33,692 nucleotides of DNA. It comes from Chloroflexota bacterium. Its GTDB lineage: Bacteria > Chloroflexota > Anaerolineae > B4-G1 > DUEL01. Positions 23,238 through 33,571 of this stretch are shown piece by piece (position 1 is the first letter of the stretch; each line of letters starts with the position of its first letter). The position numbers and the translations under genes are program-made. Below the pieces are notes generated by a model. The model saw only the letters and a program-made list of their open reading frames with translations, was not told the DNA's origin and did not search any database. The stretch is from assembly GCA_014874475.1 (NCBI GenBank), contig JADBJJ010000013.1, positions 16,349-50,040 on the forward strand. The letters run 5' to 3'.

Positions 23238-26200
23238 AACCTGGACCGCCCCTGGTCCCAGAAGGTCTGCCAGTTTCTCCCCCAGTTCGTCGCAGTACCG
23301 GGTGGAGTGGTTGGGGAATTCCAGGACGACATCGCCGTTGGCCCCGCCGACCAGCCGGAAGGCGAACCGGTCCTCGCCGGGGTAGGCCGTCAGCAGTTCG
23401 TGGACGGTGGAGAGGAGGCGGAAATCCTGCTCCATATCGCCGCTGCGCCGGATGGTGACCTGAATCGTCCGGCTGGGCATACTGGCAGCCTGTGCCGCCT
23501 CCGGCATACTCGCTTCCGTCCGGATGCCAGCCTGGTATTCGTATCCGGGTGATTCCCTCAGCGTTACTATCCCGTTGGGCCGGGGGCGGGCAACCTCCTC
23601 GGGCCGCTTGACCCACTGGCAGATGAGGCTGGGCGGCTCGCGGCGGGCGTCCACTTTGCCGCAGACCACCACTAACGCCTCTGGCTGCCACTTCTCCCGG
23701 CTCTCCGCCCAGACGCGCGGGAAGACGATCACATCGCAGGCTCCGTAGAGGTCCTCCAGGGTGACGAAGGCCATCTCCTTGCCGTCCTTCGTCGTGTGCC
23801 GCCGGATGCGCCGGACGATTCCGGCGACGGTGACGACAGACTCATGCGGCTCCTCGTTCAACTGCCCGGCGTAGGCATTGATGACGTCCGCCAGGTCGCG
23901 CGCCGCGCGGGTCAGCGGATGTTCGGAGAGGTAGACTCCCATCAGGTCCTTCTCCCACTCCAGCATTTCCCGCAGGGGCACTTCCGGAATTGGTGGCAGG
24001 CCGACAAAGAGCCCCTCGTCGTCTCCCAACTGGACGCCGGTGGTCTCACCGAAGAGGCTGAGTTGCCCCGTATCCCGCGCGGTGTGGGTTCGGGCGCTGA
24101 GGTCCATCATCCGGTCTATTGCGGCCAGCAGGCGGGCCCGGGGGCCAAATTCGTCCAGCGCCCCGGCCCGGATCAGACTCTCCAGTGCCCGCCGGTTGAC
24201 CAGCCGCAGGTCCACCCGACGGCAGAAGTCAGCCAGCGAGGCGAAGGGGCGGTCGCCCCGCGCAGCAAGAATGGCCCCGACGGGGCCATCGCCCACGTTT
24301 TTGACCGCGCCCAGACCGAAGCGGATCGCATTTCCCTCTATGGTGAATTCCAGGTCGGAGCGGTTGATGCTGGGCGGCAGGACCTCTATGCCCATCCGGC
24401 GGCACTCGTTAACCAGGATGCCGACTTTCTCGGTGTTGTGCCGCTCCACTGTCAACAGGGCGGTCATATATTCCAGCGGGTAGTGGGCCTTCAGGTACGC
24501 TGTCTGGCAGGTGACCATCGCGTAGCCGGCGGCGTGAGCCCGGTTGAACCCGTAGCGGGCGAAGAATTCAATATCGTCAAAAATCCCCTCGGCGACCTCC
24601 CGGGCGATCCCGCGTGCCTCACACCCATGGACGAACTGGGTCCGGTGGGCCAGTAGCGCATCTTTCTTCTTTTTGCCCACCGCCTTGCGGATGGTATCCG
24701 CATCGCCCGGCTCATATCCGGCCAGGTCGGTGGCGATGCGGATGATTTGTTCCTGATAGACGATGATCCCGTAGGTCTCGTCCAGGATAGGGGCGAGGGC
24801 CGGATGGCGGTACTCTACCTTTTCCGCGCCGTGCATCCGTCGGATGTAGACGGGGATGTATTCCATTGGGCCGGGGCGGTAGAGGGCCAGCGCGGCGACG
24901 ATATGGTCGTAGCGGGTGGGGCGCATCTCTGTCAGCACCCGCCGGAAGCCTGCGCCTTCCACCTGAAACACCCCCATCACGTTGCCACTGGAGAGCAGCC
25001 GGTAGATGGCCGGGTCGTCCAGCGGGATGGAGTCCAGGTCCAGCGAAACCCCGTGCCGCTGGCGGATGAGGTCGCAGGCGCGGCGCATGATGGTGAGGGT
25101 GCTCAGCCCCAGGAAGTCCACCTTCAATAGGCCGATGGCTTCCAGATCCTCCATCGGCCACTGAGTGACGGCGCTGAGGACTATCTCACCGGCCTCTTCT
25201 AACTCCTCTCCGTTTTCCCGCTCCTCTGCTCCTTTGCTCTTCCGCCCCTCGGCTCCTCGGCCTCTCTGCTCCTCTGCCCCTCCGCTCCCCTGCTCTTTCG
25301 TTGGGCGATGAAGGGGGCAGTAGGTCACCAGCGGAGCGTCGGCAATCACCACACCGGCGGCGTGGGTGGAGGCATGCCGGGCCACGCCTTCCAGTTGCAT
25401 CGCCGTATCCAGCAGTTGGCGGACGTAAGGGGTCGTTCGGTACAATTCCGCCAGTTCCGGCACACTCTCCAGCGCCTCGGCGATGGACGTGGGCTTGCCG
25501 GGGATGCTGGGAATCATCTTGGCGATTCGGTCCACCTCGGAGAGGGGGATATCCATCACGCGGCCCACGTCCCGCACCGCCGCGCGGGCCCCCATCGTCC
25601 CGAAGGTGATGATCTGGGCGACGTTCTCCTGCCCGTATTTCTGGAGGGCATACTCAATCATCTCCGCCCGCCGGTCATCGGGGAAGTCCAGATCGATATC
25701 GGGCATAGTGACCCGGCCCGGGTTGAGGAATCGCTCAAAGATGAGGTTGTTGCTCAGGGGGTCTACCCGGGTAATCTCCAGGCAGTAGGCGACAATGGAG
25801 CCACCGGCGGAACCGCGCGCGTTGTACCAGATATCCCGTTCCCGTGCCGCCCGGCACAGGTCCCAGACGATAAGGAAGTAGGTATCAAACCCCATCTGGT
25901 GGATGATGGCCAGTTCGTGCTCCAGCCGTCGGCGGATCTCGGGGCTATCGGCCCGGTCTCCGTAGCGGCGGCGGAGGCCCGCTTCGCAGAGGAGGCGCAG
26001 GTACGATTGGGGAGTGTGCCCCTCGGGGACGGGGAACACGGGCAGGTGGGGACGGCCGAATTCCAGTTCCACCTGGCACATCTCGGCGATGCGCAGGGTG
26101 TTGGTCAGCGCCTCCGGGACCTCGGCGAAGAGCGCGGCCATCTCCTCGGCGGTGCGCATGTAGTAGGTGTCCCCCTCATAGCGCATGCGGCTGGGGTCTT

Positions 26201-26888
26201 TGAGGGACTTACCGGTGCCGATGGCCAGCAGGGTATCGTGGACGGGGGCCTGCTCGCGGGTGAGGTAATGGACGTCGTTGGTCGCCACCAGGGGCAGGGA
26301 GAACTCGCAGGCGAATTCCAGCAGGTGGCGGTTGACCCGATGGAGGTCGGGCAGGTCGTGGTCCTGCAGTTCCAGATAGAAGCGACCGGGGAAACGTTCG
26401 CGGTACCAGGAGATGACGGCCCGCGCCTCTTCCATCCGTCTGTCTATGATGAGGCGCGGGATTTCGGAAGACTTGCAGCCAGAGAAGACGATAATCCCTT
26501 CGCCGTACTGCTCCAGGGTCTCTTTATCAATGCGGGGCTTATAGTAGTACCCCTCCAGCATGGCAATGGTGGCCAGGCGGAGAAGGTTCTGATAGCCGGT
26601 CTGGTTCTGGGCCAACAGGAGGAGGTGGTAGGGCTTGCGGTCTTCGGCGGCGTCGCGGTCGCGCAGGCGGCGCGGGGCGAGATACGCCTCCAGGCCGATG
26701 ATGGGCTTGATGCCGGCTTCCTGCGCGGCCTGGTAAAACTCCACGACGCCGTAGAGGGCGCCGTGGTCGGTGATGGCCAGCGCGGGCATGCCCAACTCTG
26801 CGGCCCGCTGGGTCAACGCCTTTGGCGTGCACAGGCCGTCCAGCAGGGAATAGTGAGTATGAACGTGAAGATGAACCAATTCTGGCAT
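23232..26888 (-). CDS. dnaE: DNA polymerase III alpha subunit
   Basis: 1218 residues from the ATG at 26888, where family likeness begins; a GTG at 26918 would add repeat-derived residues. The replicative polymerase subunit has an N-terminal PHP domain with HLHVHTHYS (6-14) and TDHG (40-43), and metal ligands that look intact, including NDVHY (204-208). Catalytic aspartates are Asp397 and Asp399 in MPDIDLDF and Asp591 in KVDFLGL. A helix-hairpin-helix region and an OB fold (VVTVAGIVRRIR region) follow. Residues about 531-573 are a low-complexity Glu/Gly/Arg insertion from a purine-rich DNA repeat. The ATG has no ribosome site close by. Confidence 0.95.
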   Translation of the reverse strand: MPELVHLHVHTHYSLLDGLCTPKALTQRAAELGMPALAITDHGALYGVVEFYQAAQEAGIKPIIGLEAYLAPRRLRDRDAAEDRKPYHLLLLAQNQTGYQNLLRLATIAMLEGYYYKPRIDKETLEQYGEGIIVFSGCKSSEIPRLIIDRRMEEARAVISWYRERFPGRFYLELQDHDLPDLHRVNRHLLEFACEFSLPLVATNDVHYLTREQAPVHDTLLAIGTGKSLKDPSRMRYEGDTYYMRTAEEMAALFAEVPEALTNTLRIAEMCQVELEFGRPHLPVFPVPEGHTPQSYLRLLCEAGLRRRYGDRADSPEIRRRLEHELAIIHQMGFDTYFLIVWDLCRAARERDIWYNARGSAGGSIVAYCLEITRVDPLSNNLIFERFLNPGRVTMPDIDLDFPDDRRAEMIEYALQKYGQENVAQIITFGTMGARAAVRDVGRVMDIPLSEVDRIAKMIPSIPGKPTSIAEALESVPELAELYRTTPYVRQLLDTAMQLEGVARHASTHAAGVVIADAPLVTYCPLHRPTKEQGSGGAEEQRGRGAEGRKSKGAEERENGEELEEAGEIVLSAVTQWPMEDLEAIGLLKVDFLGLSTLTIMRRACDLIRQRHGVSLDLDSIPLDDPAIYRLLSSGNVMGVFQVEGAGFRRVLTEMRPTRYDHIVAALALYRPGPMEYIPVYIRRMHGAEKVEYRHPALAPILDETYGIIVYQEQIIRIATDLAGYEPGDADTIRKAVGKKKKDALLAHRTQFVHGCEARGIAREVAEGIFDDIEFFARYGFNRAHAAGYAMVTCQTAYLKAHYPLEYMTALLTVERHNTEKVGILVNECRRMGIEVLPPSINRSDLEFTIEGNAIRFGLGAVKNVGDGPVGAILAARGDRPFASLADFCRRVDLRLVNRRALESLIRAGALDEFGPRARLLAAIDRMMDLSARTHTARDTGQLSLFGETTGVQLGDDEGLFVGLPPIPEVPLREMLEWEKDLMGVYLSEHPLTRAARDLADVINAYAGQLNEEPHESVVTVAGIVRRIRRHTTKDGKEMAFVTLEDLYGACDVIVFPRVWAESREKWQPEALVVVCGKVDARREPPSLICQWVKRPEEVARPRPNGIVTLRESPGYEYQAGIRTEASMPEAAQAASMPSRTIQVTIRRSGDMEQDFRLLSTVHELLTAYPGEDRFAFRLVGGANGDVVLEFPNHSTRYCDELGEKLADLLGPGAVQVL
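25192..25300 (-). repeat. Purine-rich imperfect short repeat inside dnaE
   Basis: On the coding strand the stretch is made of variants of GAGGAGCAGAG and GGGGAGCGGAG, about 8-9 bp per unit, and contains few pyrimidines. It stays in frame and encodes KEQGSGGAEEQRGRG and similar. The style resembles short tandem repeats known between genes in cyanobacteria and Chloroflexota, but here it lies in a core gene. Confidence 0.7.
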
Positions 26889-26902
26889 GACACTTTGGAT
26901 CC

Positions 26903-26969
26903 GGACGCGGATGAACACGGGCGGGCATGGATTGAAAACACCTCCTATCTTCCGCGTTTATCCGCGTCC
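26903..26969. repeat. Inverted copies of the dispersed repeat between the symporter gene and dnaE
   Basis: GGACGCGGAT (26903-26912) and ATCCGCGTCC (26960-26969) are a perfect 10-bp inverted pair 47 bp apart, filling the gap between the two genes. On the minus strand a strong AGGAGGTG (about 26946-26939) lies inside, ten bases before an ATG at 26928 that is out of frame with dnaE. The element therefore seems to separate dnaE from its ribosome site. Confidence 0.55.
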
Positions 26970-26971
26970 CA

Positions 26972-28372
26972 TTACAGCCGCGCGTGTTTCTCGGCGTGGA
27001 GGTGCAGGACGCGCTTCTGTACTTCCTCCAGATAGCGGCCCTTGAGGGGGAACCAGTGCAGGATGACTGCGCCAATGATAAGCGCCACACCCGGTATCAA
27101 TCCGATGAGCGCCTTGATTCCGAAGAGCGCGCTGGCGGGCTGGTCCAGATAAATCTGGCCGCCGTACGCTTCCCGGGGGACGAAGCCCGTCATCTCCAGG
27201 GTGAACGGGATGAGGGCCAGCGCGACCGACTGGGCGGGCTTCGTCAGTAGTGCATTGACGCCGAAAAACGCGCCCTCCCGCCGGACCCCAGAGCGGAGTT
27301 CATCCTCGTCTGCCACCTGGGCAAAGAGGACGTTGGTCAGCGTCTGCGGGCCTGCCAGCCCAAATCCCGCCACCGCCAGGCAGACTGGGATGAGCGGGTT
27401 CGGCACCACGGCGATGAGGACCAGCGCGATCCCGGCCACCAGAAGCAACCTTTGCTGTGCCCCGACGACGCCGAACCGTTGGCGGATCAGGGAAGTCATC
27501 GGGACGCCGATGAAAAGGGGGATAAAGACCGCCGCCAGAAGCAGAATCGCATTCATCCGAAGCACGTAGTCGGCCAGATAGAAGAGCATCCCCACCACCA
27601 GCGACTGCATCAGGATGGACATAAAGTTCTGGCTGACCAGGAGCAGGAAGGACTTGCTGGTGAACGTATAGCGGATGGCATCCTTCAGGGGCAGGGGCTG
27701 GTCCACCTGATAGAACTCCGGGCGCTCCTTCACCTTGAGCGTCGTGGCAATCACCAGCAGCGCGCTGATCGCGCCGACCACCCCCATAGAGACCTGCAGG
27801 GGTAGGAAGGACGGAGAGGTCCCCGCCTTGGGACGGAATATCTCCGGGATGATGAATCCCAGGAGGAAGCCGAGCAGGCCAAAGAGCGACGCGGAGATTT
27901 GCAGGTGGTTCCGCTCGGCATCCGACTCGCTCACTTCCGGCAGGAGCGCCGAATAGACCAGGCCGATGATGGTGTAGCAGGTATCGTAGAGGAGCATAGT
28001 GACCAGCATCCACCAGAAGAGGGCCAACTGACCAGTCTGGGCGGGGGCCAGCCACACCAGGATGAACGTCAGGCCCAGGAAGGGGGCGGTGTAGCGCATG
28101 TAGGGGATGCGCCGTCCCTGACGGGAGCGGGTGCTGTCGGTGATGTAGCCGAAGAGCGGGTCGTTCAGTGCGTTCCATATTGCGTAGATAAGGGACGCGA
28201 TGCCAATCCAGCGGGCCTGCAGGCCCAGGTAGTCCTGGTAGAAGATGGGGAGCAGGGCCCCGTAGGTGCCGGCGACCAGAGAGGTCCCCAGCGCGGCCAG
28301 CCCCCAGATAAATTTATAAGTAGTGCTCAGACGGACCGGTGCGATGGCTTCGGGAGCAGCGGAAGCGTGCAT
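26972..28372 (-). CDS. GPH-family (MelB-like) cation:glycoside symporter, MFS fold
   Basis: 466 residues from the ATG at 28372, which has AGGAGG at ideal spacing; the frame is open to 28549, but that crosses the promoter. About twelve membrane helices. NDPLFGYITDSTRSR with RRIPYM (about 68-92) is the signature loop of the glycoside-pentoside-hexuronide family, and RREGAFFGVN matches a later family block. These import sugars with sodium or protons. The start lacks a signal peptide, as expected. The substrate is not known; no sugar-catabolic gene is adjacent. The gene lies upstream of dnaE on the same strand. Confidence 0.88.
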   Translation of the reverse strand: MHASAAPEAIAPVRLSTTYKFIWGLAALGTSLVAGTYGALLPIFYQDYLGLQARWIGIASLIYAIWNALNDPLFGYITDSTRSRQGRRIPYMRYTAPFLGLTFILVWLAPAQTGQLALFWWMLVTMLLYDTCYTIIGLVYSALLPEVSESDAERNHLQISASLFGLLGFLLGFIIPEIFRPKAGTSPSFLPLQVSMGVVGAISALLVIATTLKVKERPEFYQVDQPLPLKDAIRYTFTSKSFLLLVSQNFMSILMQSLVVGMLFYLADYVLRMNAILLLAAVFIPLFIGVPMTSLIRQRFGVVGAQQRLLLVAGIALVLIAVVPNPLIPVCLAVAGFGLAGPQTLTNVLFAQVADEDELRSGVRREGAFFGVNALLTKPAQSVALALIPFTLEMTGFVPREAYGGQIYLDQPASALFGIKALIGLIPGVALIIGAVILHWFPLKGRYLEEVQKRVLHLHAEKHARL

Positions 28373-28438
28373 AGGTGCCTCCTGAACAGAGAGCGGACGG
28401 GTACGGATGGCGTCGTCGGAGCAAGACAGTCTGGCGTG

Positions 28439-28467
28439 ATTATAGCACTGGAGAGGACAAAAGGCAA
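28439..28467 (-). promoter_or_regulatory. Sigma70-type promoter of the GPH symporter gene
   Basis: On the minus strand TTGCCT (28467-28462) and a perfect TATAAT (28444-28439) are 17 bases apart, about 70 bases before the start codon. Confidence 0.68.
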
Positions 28468-28597
28468 TTCGGGTGTGCACCCATTTCGGCGGGAATGGCC
28501 TCTGGATAGTTTCCCCATAGAGGGTTGCTAAATCTTCGCCGCCGCGCAAGAAGGCCGGGTTCCGTTTCCTGGATAAGGGCGGGCATACCCGGGCCGG

Positions 28598-28625
28598 TTG
28601 ACTATCGTCTAAATTGTGGTATGCT
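28598..28625 (+). promoter_or_regulatory. Promoter of the divergent MFS gene
   Basis: TTGACT (28598-28603) and TATGCT (28620-28625) are 16 bp apart. Transcription would begin near 28632, so the TTG at 28614 cannot be a start codon and the ATG at 28632 would be leaderless; the ATG at 28668 is preferred. Confidence 0.5.
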
Positions 28626-28667
28626 CAACAGATGTGCCATCTATTTCTTGTGGAAAAACACACCTGT

Positions 28668-29975
28668 ATGAGCGCACATCTGGAGACCCAAAAGACAAAT
28701 TATGCTCATCAGAGCGGCTTGCCGCCCCACTTCCGTCACAATTTTACCGTCCTGTTGATAGACTACGTCTTCTTCGGGGTGGCTTACTCGTTTCTGAACC
28801 CGAACACCGTCCTGCCGGCCTTCGCCCGTACGCTGATGGCGTCGGAGCCGCTGGTCGGCATGGTCAGCACGATTATGGCGGCGGGATGGCTGTTGCCCCA
28901 ACTGTTCGCGGCGGCGGTGATTGGGCAGAAGCCCCGCAAGAAGCCGTATCTCATCTGGGCGATTTGCATCGGTCGGCCGATTTACTTCCTGCTGGCGCTG
29001 GTCATCTGGTCTGGCCTGACTCGCTATCCCGAATGGATGCTGGTCGTCTTTCTGGCCGGTATGGGGTTTTTCAACGTCCTGGACGGCATCGCCTCGGTGG
29101 CCTGGTTTGACCTGATGGGAGCCGCCATCCCTCCGACCCGAAGAGGGCGGCTGGTCGGAGCGGCCCAACTTCTGGGAGGACTCCTCGGTATCGGGGTGGG
29201 CGCACTGGTGGGCGCTATCCTCTCCAGTCCGATGCTACCGTATCCCCGAAATTATGCGGTGCTCTTTGCTCTCGGCGGGTTGGCACTGATGCCGTCCGCC
29301 GTTGCCCTGATGCTGCTTCGGGAGCCAGAGAGGAAGGTGTCCACTTCTACAACTACCTCACTCAGTTTACGTAGCCAGTTGCGGGAGGCCTGGGGAGGAT
29401 GGCCGGATTTCCGGCGCCTGGTCTTTGGCCGCTGGCTGATCGGACTGTTCGGTCTGGCTCTTCCCTTTTACATCCTGCATGCGACGGAAGTGATGAAATT
29501 GCCCGATGCAGTCGTGGGCTGGTTTGTCTCCGCCCAGATGGTGGGAGGCATCGTTGCCAGTGTCGGGTTGGGCTGGCTGAGCGAGCGCTGGGGTCCCCGG
29601 GCCGCCATTTGGGCCGGGGCCACTGCCACATTCATCAGTCCGTTGCTGGCGCTGCTCATTCACCTGACCGGGAGTCGCTGGCTCACCCAGACTTATCCTT
29701 TGGTCTACTTCTGCTACGGCATCACCAACAACACCTGGATGATGGGGATGTTCAACTATCTGCTGGAGATTGCGCCGGAGGACCGTCGCCCCCTCTTCGT
29801 GGGCCTTTATAATACTCTGGGTGGAGTACTGGTGCCGGTCTCTTTTCTGGGCGGAGTGCTTTTGCGGTTCACCTCTTATCCGGTACTGTTCGCTGTGACC
29901 GCGCTGGGAGTGGCAGGTGGGCTGTGGATCAGTCTGCGGCTGAGGGATACCCGGAGATGGAGAGGCCGCGGATGA
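28668..29975 (+). CDS. MFS transporter, substrate unknown
   Basis: 435 residues from the ATG at 28668; the ATG at 28632 would add 12 residues. About twelve membrane helices with a basic loop (GQKPRKKPYL, about 89-98) between early helices, the position of the usual MFS loop motif, and a hydrophilic central loop (about 222-245, rich in Ser and Thr). It does not resemble the neighbouring GPH symporter in its signature loops. A general major facilitator exporter or importer is all that can be said. It is followed at 10 bp by the TVP38-type gene and then obg. Confidence 0.8.
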   Translation: MSAHLETQKTNYAHQSGLPPHFRHNFTVLLIDYVFFGVAYSFLNPNTVLPAFARTLMASEPLVGMVSTIMAAGWLLPQLFAAAVIGQKPRKKPYLIWAICIGRPIYFLLALVIWSGLTRYPEWMLVVFLAGMGFFNVLDGIASVAWFDLMGAAIPPTRRGRLVGAAQLLGGLLGIGVGALVGAILSSPMLPYPRNYAVLFALGGLALMPSAVALMLLREPERKVSTSTTTSLSLRSQLREAWGGWPDFRRLVFGRWLIGLFGLALPFYILHATEVMKLPDAVVGWFVSAQMVGGIVASVGLGWLSERWGPRAAIWAGATATFISPLLALLIHLTGSRWLTQTYPLVYFCYGITNNTWMMGMFNYLLEIAPEDRRPLFVGLYNTLGGVLVPVSFLGGVLLRFTSYPVLFAVTALGVAGGLWISLRLRDTRRWRGRG

Positions 29976-32021
<2,046 letters not shown>

Positions 32022-32030
32022 GGGGACGCG

Positions 32031-32078
32031 AACGTGCCAGGCACTTCTAAGAGTGCCCGGCACGTTCCCGCTTTTTTT
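32031..32078 (+). terminator. Intrinsic terminator after obg
   Basis: AACGTGCC-A-GGCACT (32031-32045) pairs with AGTGCC-C-GGCACGTT (32052-32066): a 14-bp stem with one mismatch and a six-base loop. CCCGC and then seven T residues (32072-32078) follow. Confidence 0.88.
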
Positions 32079-32110
32079 AGGAGCGTGTTTTCCCAGGGAT
32101 GGAGGTGAAC

Positions 32111-32926
32111 ATGCCTGCGATAGACCTCTCAGACATTCTGTGCCTCCACTATGAGGAGGTGAATCCCACCGGCGCGCCGCCGGTTCTCCTGCTGCACGGG
32201 CTGGGTTCCGCCGGCGAGGACTGGATCATGCAGTTCGGTCCCCTCTCCCGGGCGGGGTATCGGGCGCTGGCTCCGGACATGCGGGGGTTCGGCCGCTCCA
32301 GTGCCCCACCCGAAGTGACTATCCAGGCGATGGCGGCGGATATGGCGCTCTTCCTGGAGCGGATGGACGCTGTGCCGGCCCATGTCGTGGGCATCTCTAT
32401 GGGGGGGACGGTGGCTCAACAACTGGCACTGGACCACCCTGAAATGGTGCGCCGTCTGGTGCTGGTGAACACATTTGCCCGCCTGCGTCCGCAAGGACTG
32501 AGCGGCTGGCTCTACTTCCTGGCGCGGACGATCCTGAGCACCTTGGTCGGCCCGGAGCGGCAGGCCGAAATGGTAGCCCGGCGACTCTTCCCCCGCCCCG
32601 ACCAGCAACTTCTGCGGGAGAACATTCGCCGGCGCATCAATCAGACCAATCCCTGCTCTTACCGATCGGCTATGCGCTCCCTGATGCGCTTTGATACGAC
32701 GGGCCGTCTGAGCGAACTGCGCATGCCTGTCCTGGTGGTGACGGGCGCAGAAGACACCACTGTGCCGCCGTCGGTCCAGTCTGCCCTGGCGCGAGGGATT
32801 CCCGGCGCCCGGCATATCGTTGTAGCGGGGAGCGGTCACGGCGTCATCGCCGACAACCCCAATGAATTCAACCGCATCTTGCTGGAATTCCTGGCGGAGG
32901 AGAGAGGTGGTGGTAACTCTCTATAG
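32111..32926 (+). CDS. Alpha/beta hydrolase
   Basis: 271 residues from the ATG at 32111, chosen because GGAGGTG lies three bases upstream; an ATG at 32099 has none. Oxyanion region LLLHGLGSAGEDW (26-38), nucleophile elbow VGISMGG with Ser96, acid Asp215 in TGAEDTTVPP, and His243 in GSGHG. The fold is that of esterases, lactonases and related enzymes; the substrate is unknown. The last six codons, GGT GGT GGT AAC TCT CTA plus the TAG, coincide with what looks like the end of an IS1-like element, so the tail may not be original. It stands alone after the obg terminator. Confidence 0.88.
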   Translation: MPAIDLSDILCLHYEEVNPTGAPPVLLLHGLGSAGEDWIMQFGPLSRAGYRALAPDMRGFGRSSAPPEVTIQAMAADMALFLERMDAVPAHVVGISMGGTVAQQLALDHPEMVRRLVLVNTFARLRPQGLSGWLYFLARTILSTLVGPERQAEMVARRLFPRPDQQLLRENIRRRINQTNPCSYRSAMRSLMRFDTTGRLSELRMPVLVVTGAEDTTVPPSVQSALARGIPGARHIVVAGSGHGVIADNPNEFNRILLEFLAEERGGGNSL

Positions 32927-33546
32927 TAGTGACAATAGCTGAAGGTGTTGGTCTCGAACAAGCACACGATCACCGCCGCATCCCACGTCTGACTCTCTTT
33001 GGCGAAAGCATGAGTCTTGCGTGTCCAGCAGTTCAACCTGAGGCGCCGCTTCGTCCTCCGAACCGCCGAAGGATCAGGCTACCCCGAAGCGAGTAGGCCG
33101 ATCCCGGCTCAGACATCCCCACCGCGGGCCCACCCCCTTCTGCGGGCCTTGCCCATCTCCATCTGCTGGACGCTTTTTTTAACAAATGACCAAAACGCAT
33201 CCACTTCCGCCTCGGTCAGGTGGAGCTCGCGCACCAAGGCATCGGTGATCTGGTTGGCATACACACCGACCAGACGCAGCCAACGCCCAATGGTCTCGTA
33301 TTTATGGCCGGTGAGTTCCTCTGCAGCGCTCAGGCTGCCTTGATGCATCACCACCAACAATGTCCGGGCCACCTCGGCGGGCGTGGAGCGCAGCCGATAC
33401 ATCGGTGTGCCGAAGGTGGGGCCGAAGGAGCGCTTGCATACCCGGCAAACCCAGCGCGGGCGTCCGTCTTTGCTGCCGTTCTTCACCACACGGGTGGCCC
33501 CACAGCGAGGGCAAGGGGGATTATCTGGAGAAGGCTTGCGTGCCAT
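32906..33546 (-). pseudogene. Degenerate IS1-like transposase
   Basis: From the ATG at 33546 a zinc ribbon (CPRCG and CRVCK) and helix-turn-helix of InsA type lead into VDAFWSFVKK, the start of the DDE domain with its first aspartate. The frame then ends quickly. Reading one base back at the A7 run (33180-33174) restores likeness (RWGCLSRDRPTRF onward) until a TGA at 33076 where a tryptophan would be expected. A third frame from about 33036 to 32930 resembles the transposase C-terminus (RKTHAFAKE, then TWDAAVIVCLFE). About 65 or more residues with the other catalytic acids are missing. The left end near 32906 is GGTGGTGGTAAC. Confidence 0.65.
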
Positions 33547-33571
33547 CTTTCTCATCTCCCATCCCCACTGT

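Noticed and set aside
25308-27035. A 575-codon plus-strand open frame over the dnaE front half
   Set aside because: Antisense to the conserved PHP and palm domains of dnaE; composition is that of a shadow frame.
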